DNA of 64,000 nucleotides from Ampelocalamus luodianensis (GCA_036346255.1 CM070618.1:83586428-83650427); one strand, 5' to 3'. Counted from the stretch's first letter, positions 11,635 through 22,067 are shown. Numbers and translations are program-made. The notes: generated by a model not told the origin, from the sequence alone.

Positions 11635-12004
11635 AATTTTTTATTAATTAACCTTTTTAATTTATTTTTATTGTTAACCCCTCAAACTTTATTTCTAATT
11701 CTGACCTCTTTGGTAACGTTACCACCCGTAGCGTGACAAAACAACACTATGACGTCAACACTGTATCTTGTCAAGCTCTTGTAACGCCACTAGTGGTGAC
11801 GTGACAGTGTTGTTTGGTAACGCCACCACTAGTGGCGTGAAAAAAATACTATTTAGCGCACTTATCCTGTGGCGTGACAATGTTGTTTTGTCACGCCACG
11901 GGTGGTGGCGTGATAAAAAATGTCAGAATTAGAAATAATGTTTGTAGAGGGTTAACATTTAAAATAAATTTTAAAAAAGGTTAATTAATTTTTTTAAAAA
12001 GTTC
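11635..12004. mobile_element. Foldback MITE, Mutator-like (copy 2), with perfect 10-bp TSD
   Basis: The direct repeat CATCTGATAT sits at 11625-11634 and 12005-12014, exactly outside the arms. Left arm to 11703 and right arm from 11922 are inverted complements with the same TTTATTTCTAATTCTGA / TCAGAATTAGAAATAA core as copy 1. The centre is a run of nested palindromes of the form TGTCACGCCAC...GTGGCGTGACA. The 9-10 bp TSD points to the Mutator superfamily. Non-coding. Confidence 0.75.
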
Positions 12005-12511
12005 CATCTGATATCTCCTACTCCCTTGTACGTACGGTTATCGATCATCAGAACACAGAAGAGGCTCTTTCCCTCTAACCATGCACGTTCTGTCTCATGG
12101 CTTGGCAAATCGTTGATCTTACCCTTATGTTTCTCTCTCCCCTATGTTGCAATCTAGATCCATCCAGTACATTTACACGATGTCAACCAAAATATTATTC
12201 AAACGAAAAGTCGCCCCCAACCATCGAAAAAACAAGGGTTTGAATTCCTAAGCAAGAATCTTCTTTCTTTCAATACTAGTAAACTAAGTTTTCCCAACCG
12301 TATATGTTGCTAGTCTGATTGGTGTGGCATTAGTGTCTAGTGCTACGGTTCGAGTCTGGATGTTGTGTGTTTATTTGTGGATTTTGAACAATCTGTTCAG
12401 ATGACCTCTTGGTTGCTGAAACTCGAAAATAATTGTATTAGCTAACTGCAAAAAAAAATTCTACTTAAATTTTTGTGGGTAAACAAGAATTATTCCGGGG
12501 TTATACACTTA

Positions 12512-12692
12512 CTAGTTTGATGCCCATGGTTTGCTACGGGTTAAAAAAATCATAGTCCCATCACGTCGAGTCGTCGACCATCATCGTGCTCAGAGACATG
12601 ATGTGCGTTGTCGGTACCTCGCTCGTCGATCCAACGGACCTGAAAAGGATAAAGAGGGTGGACGATCATCAACTCCAATTTTAAATAGTAGA
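12512..12692 (-). mobile_element. Mini Helitron (181 bp, non-autonomous)
   Basis: On the minus strand the element starts TCTACTATTTAAAATTGG, preceded by A. It ends ACCCGTAGCAAACCATGGGC then ATCAAACTAG, followed by T. The CCCGT...ATGGG hairpin just before a CTAG end, the 5' TC start and the A|T insertion site are the Helitron signature. It has no coding capacity. Confidence 0.7.
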
Positions 12693-14343
12693 TATACTTA
12701 GGAGTTATGAAGGTGGTTTGAGTTCACTTTGGGGCGGCTAATGGTTCCATACGGTGGCCTCGTAGTGCTTGTCCAACGCCGACGTCGTTTACTTTTTGCC
12801 TCTTCCCTTTTTTCTTAAATTGCTTCGTCTGGAATAGTGGAATGCATGCATGGTGTACTAATCAGTATAGCAGCTGACGGTGGCGCTTGTGAGAACGCGC
12901 GCGGCGTTGACCTTTCACCATCACCAAGTTTGAGCATGTGAAAAACTCGCTACTCGTGTTGGTAGCTTGAGCTTGGAAAAGGTTGACCGGTCCACTTGCT
13001 CATTAAAGTAAGCCACTGTCAGGATGGCCAAAACTGGTATACGTCGGTGTTCAAGATGTGCTGGTGCATTGGTAAGAGCATCTATAATAATTCATATTAC
13101 TTGTTATTAAGAGATAAACACATCAACATTTAGGTGATATAGAGAAGAGATAGTGAAGAGAGAACGTGAGTTTGTTTCTAGAAAAAAAAAAACAAGTAAG
13201 TTATGATACCAAGACACAACAAACAACAAAATAGCTATCGGAGATTTGTTTGTTATCTAAAAACTTGTTTTGTGGGTAGCAATTAAAGTCTTAGATACAA
13301 GCTTAAAAAACAATCCATTTCCCATATTTTTGGTCTGCCAAGGTTTTTTCGGAATACATAAATTTGGACTGTACTTTTTAAAAGAATCCCGCGAAATATT
13401 CCCGTGTGGATTGTTGCACTGCAATATGACCCTAATGCCACAGGAAATAATGATAGTAATAATATAAATAAATCCCTATTAGACTTTGGAGACATGTTTG
13501 ATCCTGGTGATGGTGAAAAATGCTATACATGCCTGAGTGGCTAAAAAAGAGAGATAAATGCTGATACAAGCTTGAGCTTATCTTGGTGAAATTCAAGATG
13601 ATCGGTTTTAGGAGCTGGTCGCCGGAGCCCAAATGCAGTACCCTATTACTAGCCCTGAAGCCCAGCTCAATTAGGCCTGGGAAATTACACAGTACTGTAG
13701 TGGTCTTTCAGGGACCAACTTTAGTATCAGGCAGCCCAGTACAATTTCACCCCGATTCGGCGTTGATGCGATTCAAGGCCTGATTTTGCCTTGGGCTGGC
13801 CCATTTGCGGTTGAAGGTAGCTGCAAATTAACCTCCGGTTTGTCGGCAACGAAGGGTTGGGTCAAGTAATCGAATTCAGAGTTCCTCTGGTCAAGAAAGA
13901 CACCCTTAGAAATGACTCCACGATGAGATGAGCATTCTTAGCAAGAAAACGGCTCAAATGAACAGAAATCATGCAACGTAAAATCAACTGAACTAACCCC
14001 TTCATCCCAATCAAATTGTTGTGCTCTGTTTCCTTTTCCGGATTATATTCTCCACGGTACTGGAAAATCTTGTAACTTGTAAGAAGAGAAAGGGGAAAAA
14101 AATACAGAGATTTCTAGGAGCATGAATTAGTCAACGTTTCAAGGTAGGAGTAGTACATAGGAATAGTATTACATTATACGTACGTGTGGAGGAGCAGTAA
14201 TGCATGGATCCATGGCATGGGAACACATGCATCAAGCCCGATGTTACTCTTCCATTATCTTTAAAAAAAAGCCCGATGTTACTCTTGCCGAGGTATCAAA
14301 GTATACTCAGTCATTGAAAAGAGCTGAGATCCAACTACTACGT
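12693..14343. other. Intergenic sequence with MITE remnants
   Basis: GAGCATCTATAATAA at about 13077-13091, preceded by TAA, looks like the left end of a Tourist-type MITE; its right end was not found. No coding region is supported. Confidence 0.4.
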
Positions 14344-14351
14344 ACGATAGT

Positions 14352-15446
14352 TAGGGGTGAAAACGGATTGGAAACGGACGGATAATGGTTTTGCTATATT
14401 TGTTTTCATATTATTTTTCGAAACCGGATACGAATACGAATACGGATAGTATCGAATACGAATACGGAGCGAATACGAATCAAAACGAATACGGTCACAT
14501 ATATTTTTCGGAACATGAAAACCCCTTAAATTGTATGCCAGAAATTAACGAAAATATATAACTAATTTATTTGATGTAAATATTCATGAATTATTTTTTT
14601 AGCAACCACACATAACATTGGCACTAGTAAGTTACATTAACTAGTTCATCACAAATACAACACTTAGTTTACCATATTTAGCTCATAAGTCATAACTTAC
14701 AAAGTCATCATGCATTCACACTTAGTTCATCATATACATAAAATTTAGTTCACACTAACATCGATTAGATGGATGGTTAATCTATCATGAAATGACTGTA
14801 ACATCCCAAAGTATGTTACCAAAAATAAAATAATAAAGTTATTATTTTATTGGATTTTCTAAGATTTAAAGAGTTTTTCGGTTAAAAAGGAAAAAACAAT
14901 AAAATAATGTCAATTATTTATTTTTCTACTTTTAATGTAAAAATAAAATTTATTGAGTTATATGGGATTTTATTGGATTTAAAGTGAAAAGAAAATTTTA
15001 ATTAATTTATTGAATTTTCTGGATTTTAAAAGGTTTTCCTATTTTTAGAAATTTAAAATAATTTATATACAAAAATAAAACCAACTTTAAGTTAGAATTA
15101 ATTTTATTAAGTTAAAAATAATTCAACGAATTTCTATGATTTTTATAGGATTTTGAACTCTATTTGTTATTTTCTAAAGACTATTTGATTTGTTGCATTT
15201 TCAAATTCAAAAATCAATTAAAATCCCCTTTTCTCTTTTGGGCTGAAATCCACTTTTGGGCCGAAATCCGGATATCCGGACTCCGTCTTATCCGGATAAT
15301 CCGTATTCGTTTCCGTATCCGCCGGATAGCATGCCTACCGTATTCGTTTCCGACAAAAAAAATCCGAATTTGTTTCCGATCCGAGACATTCCGAATCCGT
15401 TTTTGTCCGGATCGATCGGAAACTATCCGATCCGTTTTCACCCCTA
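14352..15446. mobile_element. Non-autonomous hAT (Ac/Ds-like) element with 8-bp TSD
   Basis: Ends are TAGGGGTGAAAACGGA (14352-) and TCCGTTTTCACCCCTA (-15446), close to the Ac/Ds terminus TAGGGATGAAA. Flanks ACGATAGT (14344-14351) and ACTATAGT (15447-15454) are an 8-bp duplication with one mismatch. Subterminal regions are rich in GAATACG (left) and CGTATTCG/CCGGAT (right) repeats, expected transposase-binding arrays. There is no transposase. The middle contains the start of an LTR (14797-15270). Confidence 0.82.
14797..15270 (+). repeat. Partial LTR (TGTAACATCC type) inside the hAT element
   Basis: The sequence starts TGTAACATCCCAAAG and has the AT-rich U3 character of the LTRs at 4767, 23619 and 34635, with a GGGCTGAAATCC / GGGCCGAAATCC block near its end. 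It stops where the hAT subterminal repeats resume. Either the hAT element captured it, or an LTR insertion later lost its distal part. Confidence 0.55.
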
Positions 15447-16059
15447 ACTATAGTGCTAGTGCTAGTGCTCAGCTCCTTAGTTCATCTTCTGTTACAGGTT
15501 TAAGACGCTAAAAATACACACAACAAGCTTCTATAGTGTGATCAATCGCCAATTGTCCAGTGGTTATAGCCCTTTAATCTGAATCCTTCTATATAAAAGA
15601 AGGTTCACTTGAAGCTCAGCCAGGGCATCTACGTCGTCTCGTTTTTCTGGGCCGTCAGATTTCCGCGCAGCTCTTCGTCGTCGTCCGATCGGGGCTAGCT
15701 CTTTCTCGCGTCGCTCCGCTCGCCACGCACCCTCCCACGTGCTCCTCTCTGGATTCTTCGGTTGCCTTCGTCTTCCACGTGTCGTCGCACGGTCACGCAT
15801 ACACAAGACGTTCGGCCTTCATTCCCTTCCCTTCGCTGCTTCCCACTCTCCCTCCCCGGCCCCCGCTGCTTCGTACTCGTCCCCGGTGGCGAGAACGTGG
15901 ACCACGTCTTCGTTATTGGTTTGTGAAGTGTTGAGAAGATTTGTTTGCTTGTTTCAGTTTGAGAGGTGTTGATTGGGAGTTGGGATTGATCTTGGTTGAG
16001 GAGGAGGAGGTGAAAGATCTAGACCCGCCATTATGTGGTAATGGAGTTTTGGAGTTTTG

Positions 16060-16360
16060 GTCATTAATGATAAATCTAATTGGGAGACTAACACCTTTAT
16101 TGATATACATATTGTGTAGTCTTATTTGGATATAAAGGTGAAAATCATGAAGGCATGCAAAGTGATTAAGTGATTAATGACAAATGCACTTGTGAGACTA
16201 ACACTCCTATTGTTATATCAAGTTTAGTCTCAGCTTGGATATAAAATCAAAAATCCAAACAGGTATGTATTCATTAATGACAAATCTATTTGTGAGACTA
16301 ACAATTCTATTGATTATCTATTGCTTAGTCTCGTTTGGATATAAAGATGAAAATACAAGA
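16060..16360 (+). repeat. Tandem repeats within the solo LTR (about 3 units)
   Basis: Three degenerate units of roughly 110 bp carry TTAATGAYAAATCTA, GAGACTAACA and TTTGGATATAAA blocks in the same order. They are part of the LTR U3. A second AT-rich series (ATATTCATATGAGTATAT, ACTTGTGTAGTT) follows to about 16830. Confidence 0.6.
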
Positions 16361-16994
16361 GGTATGCATTCTACTTCTTATTATTATATCTTGTTGCATT
16401 CTCGGATCCAAAATATAGGTTAAACTCCACCAAAAGGTTAACTTGGATATGTGCATATGTTTCCATTACACATTTGTGTATGCACACATTTAGGGGGAGT
16501 TCATTCTATATTTTGTGGTTTCATTAGTATTGATCCATATTCTCTTTCCACATATATTAAGGATCTTTACTTTGAAACATATCCTTGAATATATTTAACT
16601 TGTGTAGTTAATATATTCATATGAGTATATGAGAGCATATGAGACTTGTGTAGTTCATTGATGCTCATATATCCTTGAATATATTTGAACTTGTGTAGTT
16701 AATATATTCATATGAGTATATACAACTTGTGTAGTTCAGTATACACTCATATTTAGTATATACAACTTGTAGTTCAGATATACTCTTGGTATATATAACT
16801 TATGTAGTTCATATATACTCATGTCACTTTATATTCAATTATTTGCAATTGTGTTGTGGGACTAATGTGTGTGCTAAGATGTTTTCAAGGCTTAGTCCCG
16901 GAGTTTGAATGGTGACATGAAAAGGAAATGCAAAGGTGATAAGAGATCAACATGGCTCAAGACAAAGGAGTCATGCATTGCATTTTGAAAAGCT

Positions 16995-18400
16995 TCTGGA
17001 AATGCGGTAGTACCGGCGTTGTATGCGCGGTAGTACCGCACCGCGGATGTACCGATTTCTGTGCGGTATGAAAATTCCAGTAGCATTGCTTTTTGGACTT
17101 GGTTTGCTCTGAAGTGGAGCGGTAGTACCGGAGTTCATGTGGCGGAACTACCGCGTAGCGGTATGACCGCAAATATGTTGGCGGTATGTAAATTCCAGAG
17201 AAGGTATTTTTCTGTATTTCTCGAGCCTCTGGAAATCGGTAGTACCGCATCTGAGAAACGGTACTACCGGATAGCGGTATTACCGGATGCTAGTTGGCGG
17301 TAATACCGCACCTGTTAGTAATGGCTTGTTCAAAAGCATTTATGCAGGTATATCTTGTTAATTAATGTTAATGACATTGTGGGACTAACATTTTCCATAA
17401 GTTGGATAAATAGGTTATGTTCCAGGGTGATGAAGACTTTGGATGGCATCATGAGTTGATCGTCATCGAGTCAAGGTTCAAGAAGATGATGCATCATGTG
17501 TTGATGCATATCAAGATCTCGAATATGAGATGATCATGAGTTGATCATCGAGTCAAGAGAAGACTCATCATGTGTTGATTGAGGTCAAGTAAAAGATGCA
17601 TCGTGGGTTGATGCATATCAAGACGATGACCCGGACACGAAGCGAGGATTTGAGTCATCAAGCTTCAAGTGGATGGTCAAGGCAAAGGTATGACTAGCTA
17701 GGGCTAAGGATTTGTTCCTAGTCTTTTACCGGTCTCGGTGTTTGGTTGGAGACCGGATTGCTAGAATAGGTTGCCGTACTATTAAGAGGGGTCTTGTCTA
17801 GTAGCTTGAGTTAGTCATGTGTTGATAGCTCATTGTGTTTGCTCTAGCTCAACTTAACATGTTGCCTATATTTGCGAATGTGTTTTGCAAATAGCTGAGG
17901 CTCATGGATAATCCGTGTAGCATGCGACTATACTTTGCAAATGTGTTTTGCAAACGGTTGAAGTCCATGTACCTACTCCTTGTAGCATGATCTAAGTTTG
18001 CAAATATGTTTTGCAAATTGTTGGGATTCATGTATTTTCCCTTGGCATGGTCTAAGATTGCTTGTTGCTAACTCTTTGGACTTAGACCATGGTAGTGACT
18101 CTTTGAAGTTGTGCTTTTTGATTTGATAAAATGTGTTTGAGATCAAATCAAATAGGTGGGTTGAGTAGCCCACTGAATAAGCTTTCAATAGAGTCCAAGA
18201 TCACTCTATTCCGACATCGGAGTCAAAAGTTATGACCTTTTTACCGAGTGTCGTCTGTGCTGAAAATCGGGCTGCGGTAGTACCGTCCGTATAACTGCGG
18301 TAGTACCGCGGAGCGGTAGTACCGCCCTTATAACAGCGGTAGTACCGCAGAACGGTAGTACCGCCCCTTGTGAGTGCGGTACGACCGCAAAAGGCTGTAA
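16995..18400. repeat. Interspersed palindromic CGGTAGTACCG motifs in the LTR
   Basis: The motif CGGTAGTACCG or close variants (CGGTACTACCG, CGGTAATACCG) occurs in two clusters, about 17003-17310 and 18272-18390, often paired as GCGGTAGTACCGCGGAGCGG. Between them lie repeats ending TTTGCAAATGTGTTTTGCAAA (two half-sites near 17870-18020) and GATCATGAGTTGATC runs. They form part of the LTR and are non-coding; function unknown. Confidence 0.65.
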
Positions 18401-19269
18401 CGGCTAGTTTTTGGCTGTTTCGTCTCCAAACGGCTAGTTTTTGGTGTGGGGGCTATAAATACCCCCTTGGCCGGTTGAGAGGCAATCTTTGGCATCCCAT
18501 TGAGTTCCTTTGAGCTAAGAGCAAGCCCTCTACTCCCATTTGTGCATGTGTTGCACTTAGTGAGGTTTGAGAGGCAAATCCTATTGCATGTGTTGCATTA
18601 GGTGGTGGATTTAGTATCCACGAGAGCTTTGACACTTGATTGGTTCAAGTGAAAGTTGGAGACTTATTACTCTTGGTGTTTGCCGACACCTAGACGGCGT
18701 GGAGGCGTCGTGGTCCGGTGATCTTCTCAAGTGAAGCTTGTGAGAAGGCCCGGTGTTTTGTGAGTGGCTTGGTGCTCGCCATCTCCGGAGTGGAGTAAGA
18801 GCAACCCTAGTGGAGTGAGGTGTTGATACCTCTGAGGAAGGCTTAATTCATGGAGCCGCCCAATTGGTTTGGGTTTCCTCAACGTGGATTATGGGAGACA
18901 AGCAAGTCTCCGACCACCACGGTAAAACATCATTGTGTCCCATGTGCTTCTTGTGATTAGCTTTCATATGCTTTACATTGTGCAATTTATATACCTTGTA
19001 TTAAATTGCTTATTCATTGTGTATGATTGCAATAGTATCATTTACAATTGCTTAAATTGAATTGCTTACAAGTCAATGCTTGATTGATTATTATCAATAG
19101 ACTTGTATTATTGATGCACTTAGTTGAATCTAGTTGATTTAGGCTTTAATTGTGCAAAACTGTATTTGTATTAGCTTCCGCATTAGAAATCGGTTTTAGA
19201 GCATAGAAGTTTTAAAACACCTATTCACCCCCCCTCTAGTCGGCCTCCTCGATCTTACAGGAGGAGAAG

Positions 19270-19963
19270 ATGGGAGCGGATCTGAACGTGGCGGACGGGG
19301 CGCCGGAGAAGCCGGCGGCGATGGCGCGGAGCGACTCATGCACGTCGGACTCGTCGGTGCTGAACGCGGAGGCATCCGCTGGCGGAGGCACCGCGCCCGC
19401 TCCCGCGGAGAAGGGTTCCAGCTCGACATCCCAGCACCCGCCGCCAATGGTGCTCAAGTTCAGCATCTTGAGGAAGTCTGCGTCAGCCGAGGGCAAGAAC
19501 GACGTGGGTGGCGCCGACAAGGAGGAGTAGTAGGAAGCCACACCGTAGTATCCTCCACAGCCGCAGCAACTCGTCACCTGGGAGCTCTTCTCGGTCGCCG
19601 TCGGCCCGCCGCTACCCGTGCCGCAGAATTGGGTCCAGGTCGGGTTCTTGTGCCTCGAGCCACTGCGCCAGCAGCCAGACATCAGAATCTAGCCGCTCCC
19701 GCAGGCGCACACGCCACCCCCGCTGCCGCCGGCGCAGCCGCACATGGCCAAGAAGAACTGCCGCGGTCCGCGCTCCCGCAGCTCGCAGTACCGCGGCATC
19801 ACCTTCTACCGCCGCGTCAGCCACTGGGACTCCTATATTTGGTCCGTACACAGTTCCTCTCCAAATTCGGCTTCTTGCAAGTATTACCAATCAATCAGTT
19901 CCTGAACCTTTTTCCCTCCTGTTCATTGGTAATGCAGGGATTGCGGCAAGCAAGTGTACTTAG
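19270..19963 (+). pseudogene. AP2-family fragment (RSR1/TOE-like), captured, with in-frame stops
   Basis: The ATG at 19270 opens MGADLNVADGAPEKPAA, followed by TSDSSVLNAEASAGGG and VLKFSILRKSAS. These are the N-terminal landmarks of cereal RSR1-type AP2 genes as I recall them. The same frame, interrupted by single-codon stops (TAG at 19528 and 19531, TAG at about 19546, TAG at about 19690), continues to LVTWELF, then GPRSRSSQYRGITFYRR and WDSYIW, the start of AP2 repeat 1. Exon 1 ends at 19841 (TG|GTCCGT). The conserved 26-nt microexon 19938-19963 (G-DCGKQVYL-G) follows an AG acceptor. Its donor is mutated from GT to TT, giving an immediate stop, and the rest of both AP2 domains is missing. 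The intact parent encodes a nuclear DNA-binding regulator; this copy cannot. Confidence 0.8.
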
Positions 19964-20027
19964 TTAAGCAAATGGTTTCTGCTACTTAGTTCTGAGCTTA
20001 CTTACCCATTTATACGAAATCATGTAG

Positions 20028-21330
20028 GGAAGATGGCCGCCACGTACACGCTTGTGAGGAAGCTGCCAAGTGTGCAGACTGCAGACCCTGGGCTGCACCA
20101 CAGTGATTTGCTCCGACAAGACCGGGCCGCTGACCACGAACCAGATGTCAGTGGCAAAACTCGTGGCGATCGGTGACGCTGTAGGGAAAGTTAGGAGCTT
20201 CAAGGTGGACGGGACGACGTATGATCCCCGGAATGGAAAAATCACGATTGGCCTGCAGGGAGGATGGACGCAAACCTTGAGACGATTGCAAAGGTTGCTA
20301 CTTTGTGCAATGATGCCAGTGTGGCACATTCTTCTCATCAGTATGTTGCTACTGGAATGCCGACTGAGGCGGCTTTGAAGGTGAGGATTGGTAAAGTCGC
20401 ATGTTATTCTCATGTTAAATATTGCATTATCTTAATCCAAGAGTATGGTGCTCAGTTAATACACTAGTTAAACATACTTCAAATTCAATCATGTTGTGAA
20501 TAGTTTTGGAACAGTGACCACTCAAATAGTGTTCTGGCATGTGCCGGTCCAAATTCAGATAATACTGATGTTGGGCAATATTCTGTTGTTAAGCTCACAT
20601 GATACCTTTTTTGTTGGTTTCTTCTAGGTCCTTGTTGAGAAAATGGGAATACCTAAAGCAAAGAATGGATTATCCTTGGATCCATCTGAGACATTAGGTA
20701 AGCAAGCCATGCTTTTGAGCTTAGTATAGCTTCCCATTTCCTAATACGTGATCCTTAATTAAGACATGCTTGCAATCATATACTGAGTGGACTATGATAT
20801 TGTTTGTTGTCAGGCTGCTGCCAACGGTGGAGCAATGTTGCCAAAACGATAGCTACCCTTGAGTTCGGCCGTACAAGGAAATCAATGGGGGTCATCGTTA
20901 TGTCCAAATCAGGAAGCAATGCTACTTGTGAAGGTGCTAATGCCGTATTTCTTGCTATATTATCGTTTCCCACTGATTCGTTGGATCAAAGATTTCCCTG
21001 TAATTTTTATTTTTATTTAATATGTCCCCTGGAGTGGTATTCAGACTGCCTGATGTTGTGACCTTTATGGCAGGGAGCTGTTGAAACCTTAGCCACATTC
21101 AGCTACAGAATGGTTCAGTCATGCCATTAGATGAGAAATCAAGGAAAAGTCTTTTGGCAAGCCTCCATGAAATGTCAACTAAAGCCCTGCATCATGGGAA
21201 AACGAAGAACATACTCAATAACACAAACATCAATTATGTTTTTTTGTTTGTTTCTATTTACTTTATTTAACAAATTTTATAGCCATTACAGTGCAGTGCT
21301 TTGCTATGGAGCATGATGGTGATACTAACA
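20028..21330 (+). pseudogene. ER-type Ca2+-ATPase (ECA, P2A) fragment, captured
   Basis: Exons with conserved splice sites: 20028-20380, 20628-20697, 20814-20933, 21074-about 21200 and possibly a piece near 21293-21358. The first includes VRKLPSVQT, TTVICSDKTGPLTTNQMSV, the P-type ATPase phosphorylation loop, then VRSFKVDGTTYDP, and after a frameshift ETIAKVATLCNDASVAHSSH and GMPTEAALK. Later exons give VLVEKMGIPKAKNG and TLEFGRTRKSMGVIV, part of the nucleotide-binding domain. The invariant DKTGT reads DKTGP here. Transmembrane segments are absent. The parent pumps Ca2+ into the ER or endomembranes using ATP; this piece, joined behind an AP2 fragment, is a non-functional transduplicate. Confidence 0.82.
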
Positions 21331-21582
21331 ATGATGAGGAGGATGGGGGTGATCCACAGGTGACATTTTATTCCATTTCAAAACACGCTTTTGCTACATT
21401 GTACCTCAAACAATATGCTTGTATTCGAAATTTTGAATTTGCGGATTATGGAAGTTCAAAAATAAAAAAGTTTACCATCACCGTAAGAGTTTTGCTTCTA
21501 TAATTATAACTATCGCCTACATCTCCGCGCCTTCTATCACCGATGGTTCGTTGGTCCTAATCATGGTCCCACGTCTTCAGTT

Positions 21583-21612
21583 CCGCGCGCCAAGGGGCGT
21601 GAGGGTTTCTAG
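21583..21612 (+). other. Helitron 3' terminal hairpin and CTAG end
   Basis: CCGCGCGCC pairs with GGCGTGAGG (one G-T wobble, one mismatch) around an AAGG loop. CTAG ends the element 8 nt later and T follows, matching the CTRR|T rule. Confidence 0.6.
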
Positions 21613-22067
21613 TATACATCAAAGAAGAAGAAAAGGCATGCACGTCAAGCTAAAAACAACGACAAGCTAATACTGCGATTTCTTTGGAGATTCGTACTCG
21701 GAGTGTTGTCTTATTTGTCTCTGGCGTCCGCCGCCGGTGCAGCTACGTTCAAGCTAGTGGCATAACCAGGACCAAAATAGAGGGTGTGCTCATGGGAGAA
21801 AGCTAATATGATAAAAATCCATATCAAACATATACAGAAAATTTGAATGTCTAATGCAATCCAAATCCATACATAAATAAATAAGAAAAAAAAGCGAGAA
21901 CGTAAAATACACTTAAGGGAGTACCTGACTAATGAACATAACCATCCGAATGCACATAAATACGGGTGAGTAACAATCTGTAGAACAAAAGTAACTAAAT
22001 TAGTGAGACAATAAAAAATTGTGACAATTTCAAACATTAAAATGAAATGGAATATACCACAAAACCG

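Larger units (their letters stand above)
16011..19259 (+). repeat. Solo LTR of a large Copia-type element (SIRE/Maximus-like), TSD GGAGG
   Basis: The right end, with AACACCTATTCACCCCCCCT and a terminal CGATCTTACA, is the characteristic 3' terminus of large grass Copia (SIRE/Maximus) LTRs. The left end TGAAAGATC follows GGAGG (16006-16010), repeated as GGAGG at 19260-19264. The TSD lies in a GA-rich tract, so chance agreement is possible; an alternative start is TGTGGTAATGG near 16035. A TATA box (GGCTATAAATACC, about 18450) starts the R region. Joining the flanks gives a continuous GA-rich leader just before the AP2 ATG at 19270. Confidence 0.65.
15584..21612 (+). mobile_element. Helitron carrying two captured host-gene fragments (proposed)
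   Basis: The 5' end reads TCCTTCTATATAAAAGAAGG preceded by A (15583), resembling plant Helitron starts of the TC...TATAAAAGAAG type. The 3' end has a 9-bp stem hairpin (CCGCGCGCC, loop AAGG, GGCGTGAGG, 21583-21604) followed within 8 nt by CTAG (21609-21612) and a host T. Between them, in the same orientation, lie an AP2 gene fragment (19270-19963) and a Ca2+-ATPase fragment (20028-about 21330), both with intron-exon structure kept, as in Helitron gene capture. A 3.25-kb solo LTR (16011-19259) splits the left part; without it the element is about 2.8 kb. No Rep/helicase is present, so it is non-autonomous. The boundaries rest on end motifs only; Helitrons make no TSD. Confidence 0.62.

Noticed and set aside
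16995..18400. CRISPR-like array from regularly recurring GGTAGTACCG
   Set aside because: Irregular spacing, no unique equal-length spacers, eukaryotic LTR context.
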